Shown in pieces: positions 1 through 6,734 of a stretch of 6,844 nt of DNA. Both the position numbers and the translations under genes were made by a program. Within the stretch, counting starts at the first letter, position 1. Every line of letters starts with the position of its first letter. The stretch lies in the NCBI GenBank assembly GCA_947174725.1, contig CAMWKA010000096.1, forward strand, positions 1 to 6,844, in the 5' to 3' direction. Source of the DNA: an uncultured Lachnospiraceae bacterium (GTDB taxonomy: Bacteria > Bacillota > Clostridia > Lachnospirales > Lachnospiraceae). The notes beneath the pieces were generated by a model. It was given only the letters and a program-made list of their open reading frames with translations. It was not told where the DNA came from and searched no databases.

Positions 1-1581
1 ATTAAGGGTAATCGATATGGGGGCATGGTCTGTGGTTGGCTGCATTTGACAATTAACGATCCTGCTGCATTTGTAAAATTGCTCCTGGGAGTAACGATGG
101 GGATCTTTTTGATCAAGAATTTGTATCTTTTATTCCTTTATTACATTCAGGCGCGTTTTGTAACGAAAACAGAGGCGGAATCATCGATCCGCCTGCTGAA
201 CGAGTATTTAAACCGACCCTATGAATATTATCTGAATGCAGACGTCAATGCATTGTTTCAGACGATCAATAAAGACATCCCCCATGTATTTGAACTGCTG
301 CAGGAAGTGATGAAGCTGTTGACGGAGATCGCGGTATCCGTCTGCCTGTGCCTGTTTTTGCTGTTGTTCGTAGATCTTGGGATGATGCTCAGTATTGCCG
401 CCCTGCTTGGGGTAATGGTAGTAGTAATCATCTTATTCTTAAAACCACTGCTGGGCAATCTGGGACAGGGAAGACTCAAACAACAGGTGCTTACGATGAA
501 ATGGATGCAGCAGGGGATCTTCGGCATCAAGGATGTGAAAGTCGCTGCAAAGGAAAACTATTTTCTGAAAAATTTTGCCAGTGCGTACCGTAAACTGGCC
601 GGCGTGACCAGAAGATATACGGTACTGAACAATGCTCCGCGCCTGATCATTGAGACAGTTTGTATTGTTGGGCTGTTGGGATATATGCTGATCAGCTTTA
701 TCAATGGAGCAGATATGGGCAGGATGCTGCCGCTCCTTGGGGCATTTGCGGTTGCGGCAGTCAGGCTGATGCCCAGTATCAACAGGATTTCTACACATTT
801 GTCTACAATTGCGTATTACGAGCCGTCTTTGAATTTTGTCTGTGATCATTTGAATATTGCGTCATTAAATGCTGCAGAACTGCATGAATCTAAAGAAACG
901 ATGACTTTTAAGGATAAGATCTGTTTAAACGACATAACGTATGCGTATCCGAATACGGAACGAAAGATTTTTGATCATGCGGATATGGAGATTCCTGCCG
1001 GCTCTTCTGTGGGCGTGATTGGCAGTTCCGGCGCAGGAAAAACGACCATCATTGATGTTCTTCTGGGACTTCTGGTGCCGGAAAAAGGTAAGATATTATG
1101 CGATGGGGTTGATATTCGGGAGAGATATGCTGCGTGGCTTCATAATATCGGTTATATTGCCCAGAATATTTATATGCTGGATAATACGATTCGCGCCAAT
1201 GTAGCGTTTGGTGTAGATGAGGATGAGATCAAGGAAGACCGGATCTGGGAAGTTTTACGGGAGGCGCAGATGGAGGATTATATCCGTTCCCTGCCGGAGG
1301 GGCTGGACACGATCATCGGCGACAGAGGTGTGCGTCTTTCGGGAGGACAGAGACAGAGGATCGGGATTGCGAGGGCGCTCTATCATGATCCGGAGCTTCT
1401 TGTTTTTGACGAAGCGACAAGCGCGCTTGATAATGAAACAGAGGCGGCCATCATGGAAGCAATCAACTCGCTGAAGGGGAGAAAGACGATGGTCATTATT
1501 GCGCACCGGTTAAAGACCATAGAGAACTGCGATATTTTATATAAGGTGGAGCATGGAAAGATAGAAAAGGTAACGGAGTAA
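1..1581 (+). CDS. PglK-like ABC exporter (lipid-linked oligosaccharide flippase), 5' partial
   Basis: This is a half-size ABC exporter with a transmembrane domain followed by an ATPase domain; such proteins work as homodimers. The frame is open to base 1, so the ATG at 25 is probably internal and about 50 N-terminal residues are missing compared with the roughly 560-residue family. Numbered from that ATG, Walker A (GSSGAGKTT) is at 333-341, the Q-loop lies in IGYIAQN, the signature LSGGQ is at 438-442, Walker B (LLVFDE) is at 458-463 and the H-loop histidine is 494. All ATPase motifs are intact. The last membrane segment ends in RLMPSINRI, close to the RLMPSANRI I recall from Campylobacter PglK, and the C-terminal EHGKIE also resembles PglK. 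PglK flips undecaprenyl-diphosphate-linked oligosaccharide. The neighbouring glycosyltransferase genes support the same role here. A lipid or peptide exporter of the same fold is a less likely alternative. The ABC exporter call is near certain, while the substrate is inferred. Confidence 0.88.
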   Translation: MKGNRYGGMVCGWLHLTINDPAAFVKLLLGVTMGIFLIKNLYLLFLYYIQARFVTKTEAESSIRLLNEYLNRPYEYYLNADVNALFQTINKDIPHVFELLQEVMKLLTEIAVSVCLCLFLLLFVDLGMMLSIAALLGVMVVVIILFLKPLLGNLGQGRLKQQVLTMKWMQQGIFGIKDVKVAAKENYFLKNFASAYRKLAGVTRRYTVLNNAPRLIIETVCIVGLLGYMLISFINGADMGRMLPLLGAFAVAAVRLMPSINRISTHLSTIAYYEPSLNFVCDHLNIASLNAAELHESKETMTFKDKICLNDITYAYPNTERKIFDHADMEIPAGSSVGVIGSSGAGKTTIIDVLLGLLVPEKGKILCDGVDIRERYAAWLHNIGYIAQNIYMLDNTIRANVAFGVDEDEIKEDRIWEVLREAQMEDYIRSLPEGLDTIIGDRGVRLSGGQRQRIGIARALYHDPELLVFDEATSALDNETEAAIMEAINSLKGRKTMVIIAHRLKTIENCDILYKVEHGKIEKVTE

Positions 1582-1583
1582 GG
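1575..1583 (+). promoter_or_regulatory. Ribosome binding site overlapping the exporter stop codon
   Basis: GGAG at 1575-1578 and AAGG at 1580-1583 straddle the TAA stop (1579-1581) of the ABC exporter. They lie 11 and 6 bases before the ATG at 1590. The site supports that start and implies translational coupling between the exporter and the next glycosyltransferase. Confidence 0.6.
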
Positions 1584-1589
1584 CTGCTA

Positions 1590-2720
1590 ATGAAGATTGC
1601 GATCATTCTGCCGCATTTTTATCCTTATGTGGGCGGCGCTGAAAAAATGTTTTATGATCTGGCGATGGGACTGGCTGAAATGGGACATGAAGTCCACGCG
1701 GTGGCGAGGAATGTGGGAGAGGAGTATCTTGGTTTTCGTGAGATGGGCGGGATCAAGGTATGGTATTGCCCGTGGCGATCCATGTTTGGTCATCCGTTTC
1801 CCAAAGAAAGTGACATTGAACCGCATATTTCGTGGTGCGACATCGTGCATACCTCGATTTTTACCACATCCCCGGTGGTCAGCAGGCTTGCGCGGAGATA
1901 TCACAAGCCGTCTGTACTGACGATCTATGAGGCAAGAGGATGGAAATGGTATTGGGCTGATAATTTTATCAGAGCGACGGCGTTTTTCCTGGTAGAACAA
2001 TATACCTGTCGGAGACGATTTGACCGATACCATGCGATTTCGGACGCTACTAAGAGGGATATTGAGCGTTATATGGGGAAGAAAAATGTGACAAGGGTCT
2101 ATCTTGCCAATGAGCTGGGGAAGACAGAGAATACTTCTGATTTTTCACTGCGCGGATATTTTGATCTTCCGGAGGATGCCAAAGTATTTTTATACTATGG
2201 AAGACCGGGAAAAACAAAGGGAATCCATATCTATGAACAGGCAATTACGGAAGTAAAAAAGCGCATAGAGACGCTTCCGGCACAGGGAATATATTTTTGT
2301 TTCTTATTAGGGAAGGAGCCGGAGGATCTGCGTGCGGCGTTTATCAAAAAAATCAAAAAAGATGGTTTAGAGGATATTGTCAGGGTACGGGATTCCGTGG
2401 AAAGAAAGGATCTGGAGGCATGCATCCGTCAGGCGGATACAGTGGTGGTGCCGTCTCTGACGGAAGGATTTGGATTCAGTGCACTGGAGGCATGTCAGAT
2501 TGGGACAAAGCTGATTTACAGTGACGGGGGATCACTGCCAGAGGTAGCTTACGGAACCTGTCGTTCTTTTAAAAACAGAGATGTAATGGATCTGGCTGAT
2601 AAGCTGGTTGCAGTAATAGAAGAAAAAGAAGATGCGTTTTTAAACATTCCCGAAAAATCTTTTACGTATGAAGAAATGTTAAACGGGATCATTAGAATAT
2701 ATGAGGAAGCAGTAAAATAA
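1590..2720 (+). CDS. Glycosyltransferase family 4 (GT-B fold)
   Basis: This 376-residue cytoplasmic enzyme transfers a sugar from a nucleotide-sugar to a growing, probably lipid-linked, glycan. The N-terminal Rossmann domain opens with a glycine-rich acceptor loop (YVGGAEK, residues 13-19), typical of family 4. The C-terminal donor domain carries YGRPGKTKG (residues 203-211), whose R205 and K210 occupy the usual phosphate-binding positions. It also carries the EX7E motif EGFGFSALE with E292 and E300, the ribose- and sugar-contacting signature of retaining GT-B enzymes. Length is normal for the family. There is no signal peptide or clear membrane helix. The start is fixed by a well placed ribosome binding site and by the usual MKIAIILPHFYP beginning. 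The gene lies 8 bases after the exporter and its stop overlaps the next start. The sugar and linkage cannot be read from the sequence. The region around residues 105-125 is rich in Trp and Tyr and may help set acceptor specificity, which is inference. Confidence 0.92.
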   Translation: MKIAIILPHFYPYVGGAEKMFYDLAMGLAEMGHEVHAVARNVGEEYLGFREMGGIKVWYCPWRSMFGHPFPKESDIEPHISWCDIVHTSIFTTSPVVSRLARRYHKPSVLTIYEARGWKWYWADNFIRATAFFLVEQYTCRRRFDRYHAISDATKRDIERYMGKKNVTRVYLANELGKTENTSDFSLRGYFDLPEDAKVFLYYGRPGKTKGIHIYEQAITEVKKRIETLPAQGIYFCFLLGKEPEDLRAAFIKKIKKDGLEDIVRVRDSVERKDLEACIRQADTVVVPSLTEGFGFSALEACQIGTKLIYSDGGSLPEVAYGTCRSFKNRDVMDLADKLVAVIEEKEDAFLNIPEKSFTYEEMLNGIIRIYEEAVK

Positions 2721-4849
2721 TGTTGATTTGTTTATGGATCTTAGGGATGGCAGCATCATTCCTTATGACGGCATTGATATATCGGAGGGCAGAGATTGGG
2801 CGGCTTCTTATCGTCTCTCAAGGGTTGTATTATTGCCTTTATATCGTGGTCAGCGGACTGATGATATGGATCAATCATTTTAACCTGTTGCGGGGGACGC
2901 TGGGCACGTTATTGCTTGAAACGGCAGTGATCGGCATGTTGTGTTTTTTTCAGAGCGCTATTTGCCGTAAAAGCAAAATGGTACGGCGGTTGAAACTGTA
3001 TCGGGAGGAAAGCCTGTGTTTTTCGCTTTCCTGGAAGAAATATCTTCCACTTGCAATAATATTGGCTGTCAGCGCATTTTTAGTACATGAGAAAGCCGGT
3101 TTTTATGGCACCGGACAGGATCAGGGATTATATCAGATCCGCGCGATGATGTATATGGGCGGGTATAATGATAATATCATTGACTTCCCGGAGTATTATT
3201 ATGTGGAAAATAACTGGGAGAAAAGTGAATATCTGCGGATACTTGAAGATATGGATGGGTATTATCTGCTTAAGAAGGATGGTCTTGAAAATGCCAATGA
3301 GGTGAATGGCGTCCTGCATGGTATCGCCACCTTCCCTGCATTGTTGGGATTGTGGGGAAAGATGTTTGGCCTGAGCAATATGCCGGGTATTATGACAGTG
3401 TTATATCTTTTGACGCTTGCCAATGTATGGCTGATTGGGGACAATCTGGGATTTAAACCTTGGGTCAAGTGGATCCTGGCATCCTTTATGGCTGTATGCC
3501 CCATCATCGTGTGGAGTACCCAGCAGACATTGACAGAGATGGGATTTACCTTGATGGTTTGCGCATTTTTGGAGCTGATAACCGAAAATACAAAAAAGAA
3601 GGTTTATTTTTGGTCGGTGTTCCCGTTGCTGGCGGCATGTTACTATCATGTGATCTTTACGGTTTTGATCCCGCTGTTTGTGATCCTTTATCTGACCAAC
3701 TATCTGCAGAGCAAAAGACGGGGATTTCTGGCGGCGCTGATGCTTTTGATGGTCGGTTACGCTACAGGCTATTCTATGATGCAAAGTACAGCGCTTCATT
3801 ATACGATGAAAAATTTCCAGCAGTTGTTCAGTAAGTCAAAATATCTTCTAAACGAGGATAATATTGAAGCGGTGATCTGGATCGCTTCCGCAAGTGTTTT
3901 TGCCGTGGCTGTGGTTTTGGCGCAAAAAGAGGTACGCAGGAAATTGTTCTCCTGGTGGAACAGGATCAGAGAAAACGCTTTGGTGAAAAGGGCGACAGGT
4001 TGGGGAATCCGCGCAGTGACTCTGCTATTGGTCTGTTTCTTTGTTTACAAGGGGATCAAGGCTTATCGTATGGATATGTGGCCTATGAAGCTGAGTGTTA
4101 TGGGCTATTTGATCATGACAGGTTATGTGATGCTGCCGGCAATGGTGTTGGGAATCTGGCTGAAAGCGAAAAACGGTCTGCGTGACCGTAACGTATTGAC
4201 GTTAGTGTTGAGCAGCTTTTATGTGATGTTTTTCTACTGTGGCATTCTATGGGTGCTGATTTATTATTACTACTATTATGCCAGATACCTTTCTGCCTTT
4301 GTCGTTCTGATCCTTATTACGGCAGGATATTTTTTAAACCGCATACAATGGCAGATAGCGGTGCCGGTCTGTCTGTGTATGATTACACTGGTCAAATCTC
4401 AAAGCAACCTGTTATATAACGCGCAGGATCTGACTTATATGAGTTATGAGCAATTGGAGGAGATCGCGGCTTTGATAGGAGATCAAAGAGTGGGTTCACA
4501 AGAGGACCCGATGACCCAGAAAGATGTGATTCTGATCTATGATCAGGGGTATCACAGTCCTCGTATCTTTGCACTCGCGCTGAAGGGATTGACAGGCGCT
4601 GATGTCCTGTATCTGAATTATGACCGTTTATCAGTGCAGTTGATGGAATGCAGGGCAAGGTATGAAGATATCTATGTGGTGCAGTATCATTTGGGACGAT
4701 TTAAACCGGAGGATGAGAATTGGATATTTTTATACTGGGGGGTTATGAAAACGTCTCTATATGATAATTTTGTGGAAAGCGGTCTGCCGTATGCAAAGGA
4801 GGCAGTGACGATCAATACCCCGATATCACTATTAATTTATAATCAATAA
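2720..4849 (+). CDS. Polytopic membrane protein, probable GT-C type glycosyltransferase
   Basis: This 709-residue integral membrane protein has a dozen or more predicted helices between residues 1 and 558 and a soluble tail of about 150 residues. A long polar loop of about 70 residues follows the fourth helix (about 108-122) and begins with GQDQGLYQ, where D134 falls at the position of the catalytic aspartate in the first outer loop of GT-C enzymes (PMT/ArnT-like, family 39 and relatives). A later YYYYYYARYL stretch (residues 515-524) resembles the aromatic/RY segment near the last helices of these proteins. GT-C enzymes use polyprenyl-phosphate sugars on the outer membrane face, and the next gene encodes a likely maker of that donor, which supports the call. 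The start ATG shares one base with the preceding TAA stop, with GAGGAAG 10 bases upstream. The tail (about 560-709) looks like alternating strands and helices, and I do not recognise it. Alternatives are an O-antigen polymerase or an uncharacterised membrane protein. The membrane protein call is certain and the GT-C assignment is moderate. Confidence 0.72.
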   Translation: MLICLWILGMAASFLMTALIYRRAEIGRLLIVSQGLYYCLYIVVSGLMIWINHFNLLRGTLGTLLLETAVIGMLCFFQSAICRKSKMVRRLKLYREESLCFSLSWKKYLPLAIILAVSAFLVHEKAGFYGTGQDQGLYQIRAMMYMGGYNDNIIDFPEYYYVENNWEKSEYLRILEDMDGYYLLKKDGLENANEVNGVLHGIATFPALLGLWGKMFGLSNMPGIMTVLYLLTLANVWLIGDNLGFKPWVKWILASFMAVCPIIVWSTQQTLTEMGFTLMVCAFLELITENTKKKVYFWSVFPLLAACYYHVIFTVLIPLFVILYLTNYLQSKRRGFLAALMLLMVGYATGYSMMQSTALHYTMKNFQQLFSKSKYLLNEDNIEAVIWIASASVFAVAVVLAQKEVRRKLFSWWNRIRENALVKRATGWGIRAVTLLLVCFFVYKGIKAYRMDMWPMKLSVMGYLIMTGYVMLPAMVLGIWLKAKNGLRDRNVLTLVLSSFYVMFFYCGILWVLIYYYYYYARYLSAFVVLILITAGYFLNRIQWQIAVPVCLCMITLVKSQSNLLYNAQDLTYMSYEQLEEIAALIGDQRVGSQEDPMTQKDVILIYDQGYHSPRIFALALKGLTGADVLYLNYDRLSVQLMECRARYEDIYVVQYHLGRFKPEDENWIFLYWGVMKTSLYDNFVESGLPYAKEAVTINTPISLLIYNQ

Positions 4850-4852
4850 AAC

Positions 4853-4859
4853 AAAGGAG
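4853..4859 (+). promoter_or_regulatory. Strong Shine-Dalgarno site
   Basis: AAAGGAG lies 8 bases before the ATG at 4868, inside an 18-base A-rich gap. It is the closest match to the consensus in the window and suggests that the polyprenyl-phosphate sugar synthase is translated independently of the preceding gene. Confidence 0.7.
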
Positions 4860-4867
4860 TAAGATAA

Positions 4868-5896
4868 ATGAAATTGATCATACAGATTCCATGTTATAAT
4901 GAGGCGGATACCTTAGAGATCGCATTAAATGACCTTCCGAAGAAGATCGATGGGATTGATGAGATCGAATATCTGATCATTAATGATGGTAGTCAGGATA
5001 AGACGGTAGAAGTTGCTTTAAACTGGGGGGTTCATCATGTAGTCAGCTTTACCAGAAATAAGGGGCTGGCAAAGGGATTTATGGCAGGAATTGAAGCATG
5101 CCTTTCTTACGGAGCGGACATTATTGTGAATACGGATGCGGATAATCAGTATTGCGGGGAAGATATTGAGAAGCTGATTGCACCGATCCTGAAGGGAGAA
5201 GCGGATATTGTTGTCGGCGAGAGACCGATTGACCAGACGGAACATTTTTCCTGGATCAAGAAGAAACTTCAGCACTTTGGAAGCTGGGTGGTGAGAAAGG
5301 CGTCGAAGACCCAGATCCCGGACGCGCCTTCAGGATTCCGGGCGTTTTCCAGAGAGGCAGCCATGCATTTTAATGTAATCAATGAATATACCTATACCTT
5401 GGAGACGATCGTGCAGGCGGGAAGGAATAAGATGGCGATCACATCCGTGCCGGTCAGAACCAATCCGGAGCTTCGTAAGTCAAGGCTATTTAACAGCATT
5501 GGTTCCTATATTAAAAAATCCATGCTGACAATCTTAAGGGCCTTATTGATGTACCGTCCACTGGCATGCCTGACGGTGTTAGGGGCGGTTCCATTTCTGA
5601 CAGGTTTTGGTCTGGGTATTCGATTCCTGATCTACTACTTTAACGGCAGGAATGCCGGTCATATTCAGTCATTGATTTTAGCCTGTACATTGATGATCAT
5701 GGGATTTATGACCTTTGTTATCGGTATGCTTGCGGATGTACTGTCTGCCAATCGTAAGATCATAGAGGATGTGCAGTATCATATCAGAAAACTGACATAT
5801 GATAAGACGGATACAAAGGTATGGCAGGAAGCTGCTACACAGATATTGCAGAAAGAGGATGCAGATATGGGCGAGGCGGAAAGATCCCAACACTGA
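4868..5896 (+). CDS. DPM1/GtrB-like family 2 glycosyltransferase (polyprenyl-phosphate sugar synthase)
   Basis: This 342-residue protein has an N-terminal GT-A catalytic domain and two C-terminal membrane helices. It begins with IQIPCYNEADTL, followed by the nucleotide-binding NDGSQDKT (residues 39-46), the metal-binding TDADNQY with D90 and D92, and the PSGFRAF block (154-160) that is typical of the dolichyl-phosphate mannose synthase-like subgroup. The segment MYRPL (228-232) leads into helix one (about 232-256). Helix two covers about 268-290 and is followed by a basic amphipathic tail (ANRKIIEDVQYHIRK). By family knowledge such enzymes transfer a hexose from a nucleotide-sugar to polyprenyl phosphate at the inner membrane face. 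The product would be the donor for a GT-C enzyme such as the gene directly upstream. All catalytic motifs look intact. The start is set by AAAGGAG 8 bases upstream. The sugar is unknown; transfer directly to a lipid or another acceptor is the main alternative. Confidence 0.88.
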   Translation: MKLIIQIPCYNEADTLEIALNDLPKKIDGIDEIEYLIINDGSQDKTVEVALNWGVHHVVSFTRNKGLAKGFMAGIEACLSYGADIIVNTDADNQYCGEDIEKLIAPILKGEADIVVGERPIDQTEHFSWIKKKLQHFGSWVVRKASKTQIPDAPSGFRAFSREAAMHFNVINEYTYTLETIVQAGRNKMAITSVPVRTNPELRKSRLFNSIGSYIKKSMLTILRALLMYRPLACLTVLGAVPFLTGFGLGIRFLIYYFNGRNAGHIQSLILACTLMIMGFMTFVIGMLADVLSANRKIIEDVQYHIRKLTYDKTDTKVWQEAATQILQKEDADMGEAERSQH

Positions 5897-5912
5897 AAAA
5901 TGGAAGCGGTAT

Positions 5913-5919
5913 GGAAAGG
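5913..5919 (+). promoter_or_regulatory. Ribosome binding site that decides the gene 5 start
   Basis: GGAAAGG lies 9 bases before the ATG at 5929, which begins MESIKPTVTIYI. The in-frame ATG at 5911 has only GGAAG four bases upstream, which is too close. The frame is open back to an ATG at 5821, but that start would lie deep inside the preceding gene and add residues unlike any glycosyltransferase. Confidence 0.55.
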
Positions 5920-5928
5920 CATGGTCGC

Positions 5929-6669
5929 ATGGAAAGTATAAAACCGACAGTCACAATTTATATCTTGGTTTATAATAACGCGGATGAACTTCCGGCAACA
6001 ATAGAGTCGGTGATGAAACAGACTTATACGGACGCAGAGGTGATTCTCAGTGACGATGGTTCACAGAATTATAACGTCAGCATTTTAGAACAGTATGCTG
6101 CCACGCTTCGAAAAAAGTATGGACAAGTCAGAATCAATATTAATGAAAAGAATGTAGGAACAGTAAAGCACTTGAACAGAGTATTGAAAATGGCGGAGGG
6201 AAAGTATTTACTCAGCTGTTCCTCAGGAGATATCTTTGCTAAAGAAGATACAGTAGAAAAGATTGTCAAAGTATTTGAGCAAAAAGGGACGCTGTTGTTG
6301 ACCACCAGAAGGATGGATGTTATGCCTGAAAAAAAGAAAATGCGCCCTTCCGTGTTGACCGGAATATTGTTAATGTATGCACCCGGTATACTTTTGGATT
6401 ATATGATCAGAAAGAAAAATGTGCTCAGCGGATGCTGTACTTTTTATCAGAAAAAATTATTTGAAAGCTATGGTTATTTTGACGAGCGGTATCATCTGGT
6501 GGAGGATTATCCTTATTATGTGATGCTTTTGCAGAAGAAGGTGAAGTTTGGATGGAGCAGTATGGTGAGCATCCATCACCGGATGGGCGGGGTATCCACC
6601 GGCAGGGTCCATCCAAGTATTTATAAGGATATTGAACTGATGCGTTCCTTATTGAAGAAGGAAGGCTGA
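5929..6669 (+). CDS. Glycosyltransferase family 2 (GT-A fold, soluble), atypical DxD
   Basis: From the chosen ATG this is a 246-residue protein, somewhat short but usual for single-domain family 2 enzymes of surface glycan clusters. The fold begins with VTIYILVYNNADELPATIES (residues 8-27), then the nucleotide-binding SDDGS (41-45), and NVGTVKHLNRVLKMAEGKYL, a standard helix-strand block before the metal site. Where most relatives have D-S-D-D, this protein has S98-S99-G100-D101 within CSSGDIF, so only the last acidic residue remains. The downstream catalytic-base region is present as E192-D193 in VEDYPYY, followed by the late HHRMGG histidines. A moderately hydrophobic stretch (about residues 143-156) might associate with the membrane. 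The gene starts 32 bases after the previous stop. It probably adds one sugar to the lipid-linked glycan. The family is clear, while donor, acceptor and activity are not. An ATG at 5911 is the alternative start. Confidence 0.85.
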   Translation: MESIKPTVTIYILVYNNADELPATIESVMKQTYTDAEVILSDDGSQNYNVSILEQYAATLRKKYGQVRININEKNVGTVKHLNRVLKMAEGKYLLSCSSGDIFAKEDTVEKIVKVFEQKGTLLLTTRRMDVMPEKKKMRPSVLTGILLMYAPGILLDYMIRKKNVLSGCCTFYQKKLFESYGYFDERYHLVEDYPYYVMLLQKKVKFGWSSMVSIHHRMGGVSTGRVHPSIYKDIELMRSLLKKEG

Positions 6670-6697
6670 CGTTATACCGGTTGTTGGAAACGTTATA
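6669..6697 (+). repeat. Short direct repeat ACGTTATA, period 21
   Basis: The 8-base word ACGTTATA occurs at 6669-6676 and again at 6690-6697, starting at the last base of the gene 5 stop codon. The 21-base period equals about two helical turns, which would suit a protein binding site on one DNA face. Nothing else supports that role, and such a short repeat can arise by chance. The 65-base gap that holds it shows no clear hairpin or -35/-10 pair. Confidence 0.25.
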
Positions 6698-6722
6698 GGA
6701 ATGTTGATGTAGAAGGAAAGGC

Positions 6723-6727
6723 GAGGT
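6723..6727 (+). promoter_or_regulatory. Ribosome binding site of the ketoisomerase gene
   Basis: GAGGT lies 7 bases before the ATG at 6735, in a purine-rich run that also includes AAGGAAAGG at 6713-6721. It supports the start chosen for the partial gene at the window end. Confidence 0.5.
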
Positions 6728-6734
6728 CATAGAA

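Noticed and set aside
25..27. ATG at 25 as the true start of the ABC exporter
   Set aside because: The frame is open to base 1, no Shine-Dalgarno site is suitably placed, and starting here would remove the first membrane helix and about 50 residues expected in the family.
439..849. Antisense open frame of 136 codons inside the ABC exporter
   Set aside because: It lies opposite a confidently assigned ABC domain gene, and its translation is rich in Cys, His, Gln and Arg without recognisable motifs, as expected for a shadow frame.
1587..2033. Antisense open frame of 148 codons opposite the GT4 gene
   Set aside because: It lies wholly within the coding span of an intact GT4 and shows no motif or ribosome site that would support a real gene.
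3401..3834. Long open frames in other registers within the GT-C-like gene, on both strands
   Set aside because: The + strand membrane protein frame is continuous, with clear helices and translational overlap with its neighbour; the alternatives have low-complexity, motif-free translations.
5821..5928. Upstream extension of the second GT2 to ATG 5821 or 5911
   Set aside because: The extra residues overlap the preceding gene by 76 bases (from 5821) and do not resemble a GT2 N-terminus; ATG 5911 has a poorly spaced ribosome site, whereas 5929 has a good one.
6670..6732. In-frame read-through extension of 20 codons after the TGA of the second GT2
   Set aside because: Twenty stop-free codons are expected fairly often by chance, the translation looks random, and the GT2 already ends naturally at the TGA.
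6670..6734. Promoter or terminator in the gap before the ketoisomerase gene
   Set aside because: No GC-rich hairpin with a T-run is present, and the TTGTTG at 6681-6686 has no reasonable -10 element at the right spacing.
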